Notes under the pieces: model-generated
Database searches by the model: none
What the model saw: the letters and a program-made list of their open reading frames with translations, nothing else
Told to the model about the DNA's origin: nothing
Shown here: positions 63,145 to 64,000 of the stretch, piece by piece
Position numbering within the stretch: position 1 is the stretch's first letter
Layout: each line of letters opens with the position of its first letter
Assembly: GCF_013166515.1 (NCBI RefSeq)
Contig: NZ_JABKKJ010000002.1
Span: forward strand, 124,001-188,000
DNA: 64,000 bases
Direction: 5' to 3'
Source of the DNA: Xylanibacter caecicola
GTDB taxonomy: Bacteria; Bacteroidota; Bacteroidia; Bacteroidales; Bacteroidaceae
Position numbers and translations under genes: made by a program

Positions 63145-64000
63145 CTATTTGATAGGAGTGAACCTTAGTTTTAGTGTATGCGGTTTTACCGGTATTGTGT
63201 ATTTTTTCAATACACCCGGTCCGCAACTGCTGTTGCCGAGACCGAGCACGGCGGCATCTATGCTAAGGTATATATGGTTCTCTTCTTTCAAGTCGCAGTC
63301 GTGTGAAGTGTTGCACAGTTGTTGTGTGGAGTAGGGCAGGGCGGTGAATGAGAATGGTGTGCCCTCTGTTGTTATAACCCAGCCTTTTCCTTTGTTGTCG
63401 GTAAGACTTACGTATGCCACATCTTCGTGATTGCCGTTGTATTGCGGACGCGGATAATGCACATATTGGTTGTCTATTGTACTGTTCCACAAAGCTATTG
63501 ACGATGCTTCCTTGCGGTCGGGGTATGTATCGAGCGGTCCACGTCCGTACCATGATATGTTGCGCAATTCCTTTGACATGGTGAAGGTGTTGCCAAGGCA
63601 TGGCAGTGTGGGCAGTGTCCCTTCGGGAGTATATGTCACGCTTAGGTCTACGGCGCCATCGGCATCCATGGTGTAATCATAGGCAACTGTAATGCTTCCC
63701 TCCGTGTATCCGTATCGTTCGGTCTTTGTCACCGTTACGGTACCGTCGTTGTTTTTCTTTGTCTCCAAAGGCTTCAATACGGTAACAGACGGTGAGTCGA
63801 GCCTGTTTGTCGTCCATTCCTTTGCGAGCCAGTTGCCGAAACCTTTGTCGTTGTCTGTCGGAGCACGGAAGAAGTGCGGAGAAACAATGTCTAACCACTG
63901 TTTGGCCTTTTCCATATCCGCATTCTTACCGTGTTTAAGAGTCTTTGCCTTGAAAGCTGTTATCATGGCATCGTTTATGGCAAACTGTGCCGATGCCACC
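63145..64000 (-). CDS. GH2 beta-galactosidase, C-terminal part (5' end outside window)
   Basis: The frame is open to the right edge, so only the last ~285 residues are seen. They match the large C-terminal beta domain (domain 5, beta-galactosidase small chain) of LacZ-type enzymes: SPHFFRAPTDNDKGFGN, LPCLGNTFTMSKELRNISWYGRGPLDTYPDRK, and VHYPRPQYNGNHEDVAYVSLTDNKGKGW. In LacZ the RAPTDND and WYGRGP.E.Y.DR segments are family hallmarks; the catalytic barrel lies outside the window. Convergent with the GH95 gene. Probably removes beta-galactose from pectin side chains, which is inference from context. Confidence 0.9.
   Translation of the reverse strand, partial: VASAQFAINDAMITAFKAKTLKHGKNADMEKAKQWLDIVSPHFFRAPTDNDKGFGNWLAKEWTTNRLDSPSVTVLKPLETKKNNDGTVTVTKTERYGYTEGSITVAYDYTMDADGAVDLSVTYTPEGTLPTLPCLGNTFTMSKELRNISWYGRGPLDTYPDRKEASSIALWNSTIDNQYVHYPRPQYNGNHEDVAYVSLTDNKGKGWVITTEGTPFSFTALPYSTQQLCNTSHDCDLKEENHIYLSIDAAVLGLGNSSCGPGVLKKYTIPVKPHTLKLRFTPIK

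Overview
The window looks like a chromosomal segment of a Bacteroidales bacterium of the Prevotella/Segatella type. The evidence is the Bacteroidetes -7 promoter box (TAnnTTTG) in front of most transcription units, secreted glycoside hydrolases with typical signal peptides, a Reg_prop/Y_Y_Y sensor regulator, and a recurrent Prevotella-like C-terminal tail (YNLxGxRV...KGI.I.NGKK). No rRNA, tRNA or CRISPR array was recognised.

Layout. 1-5.9 kb: a multidomain pectin methylesterase (cut by the left edge), then a Nudix hydrolase, an HD-domain protein and a FabK/nitronate-monooxygenase-like flavoprotein. 6.1-8.3 kb: two divergent paralogous secreted proteins whose promoters and signal peptides form a 137-bp inverted repeat; the left copy is frameshifted at a poly-A tract. 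8.7-11.3 kb: a CNNM/HlyC transporter and a BaiN-type flavoprotein. 11.8-27.7 kb (minus strand): a six-gene carbohydrate operon in the order GH43+GH143-like+GH142-like, CE19-like esterase, GH95, GH140, GH78+sialidase-like, GH2. 28.3-35.9 kb: housekeeping genes asnA, dnaX, an FtsB/DivIC-like gene, a membrane protein, a DUF4369-type lipoprotein, pyrC and a membrane phosphoesterase. 36.5-46.3 kb (minus): a second carbohydrate operon, GH106, sialate-O-acetylesterase-like, DUF5703-like, GH78. 47.3-51.3 kb: an Ig-like secreted protein with a small acidic protein, a strongly folded candidate ncRNA and a small secreted protein. 51.5-64 kb: GH28 polygalacturonase, a lower-GC restriction-modification pair, an HTCS-like regulator without kinase domains, a large modular GH95, and a GH2 beta-galactosidase cut by the right edge.

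Together the enzymes (PME, GH28, GH78, GH106, GH95, GH140, GH142/143-like, GH2, esterases) match a pectin programme. The GH140 and GH142/143-like modules point to rhamnogalacturonan-II, the only common polymer with apiose, Dha and beta-L-arabinofuranose. No SusC/SusD pair lies in the window, so uptake must be encoded elsewhere.

The spacers are unusually rich in structure: period-9 tandem arrays between genes, long perfect palindromes, a 66-bp repeat that carries its own promoter, and a family of composite intergenic elements. All assignments come from reading motifs by eye; no database search was run.
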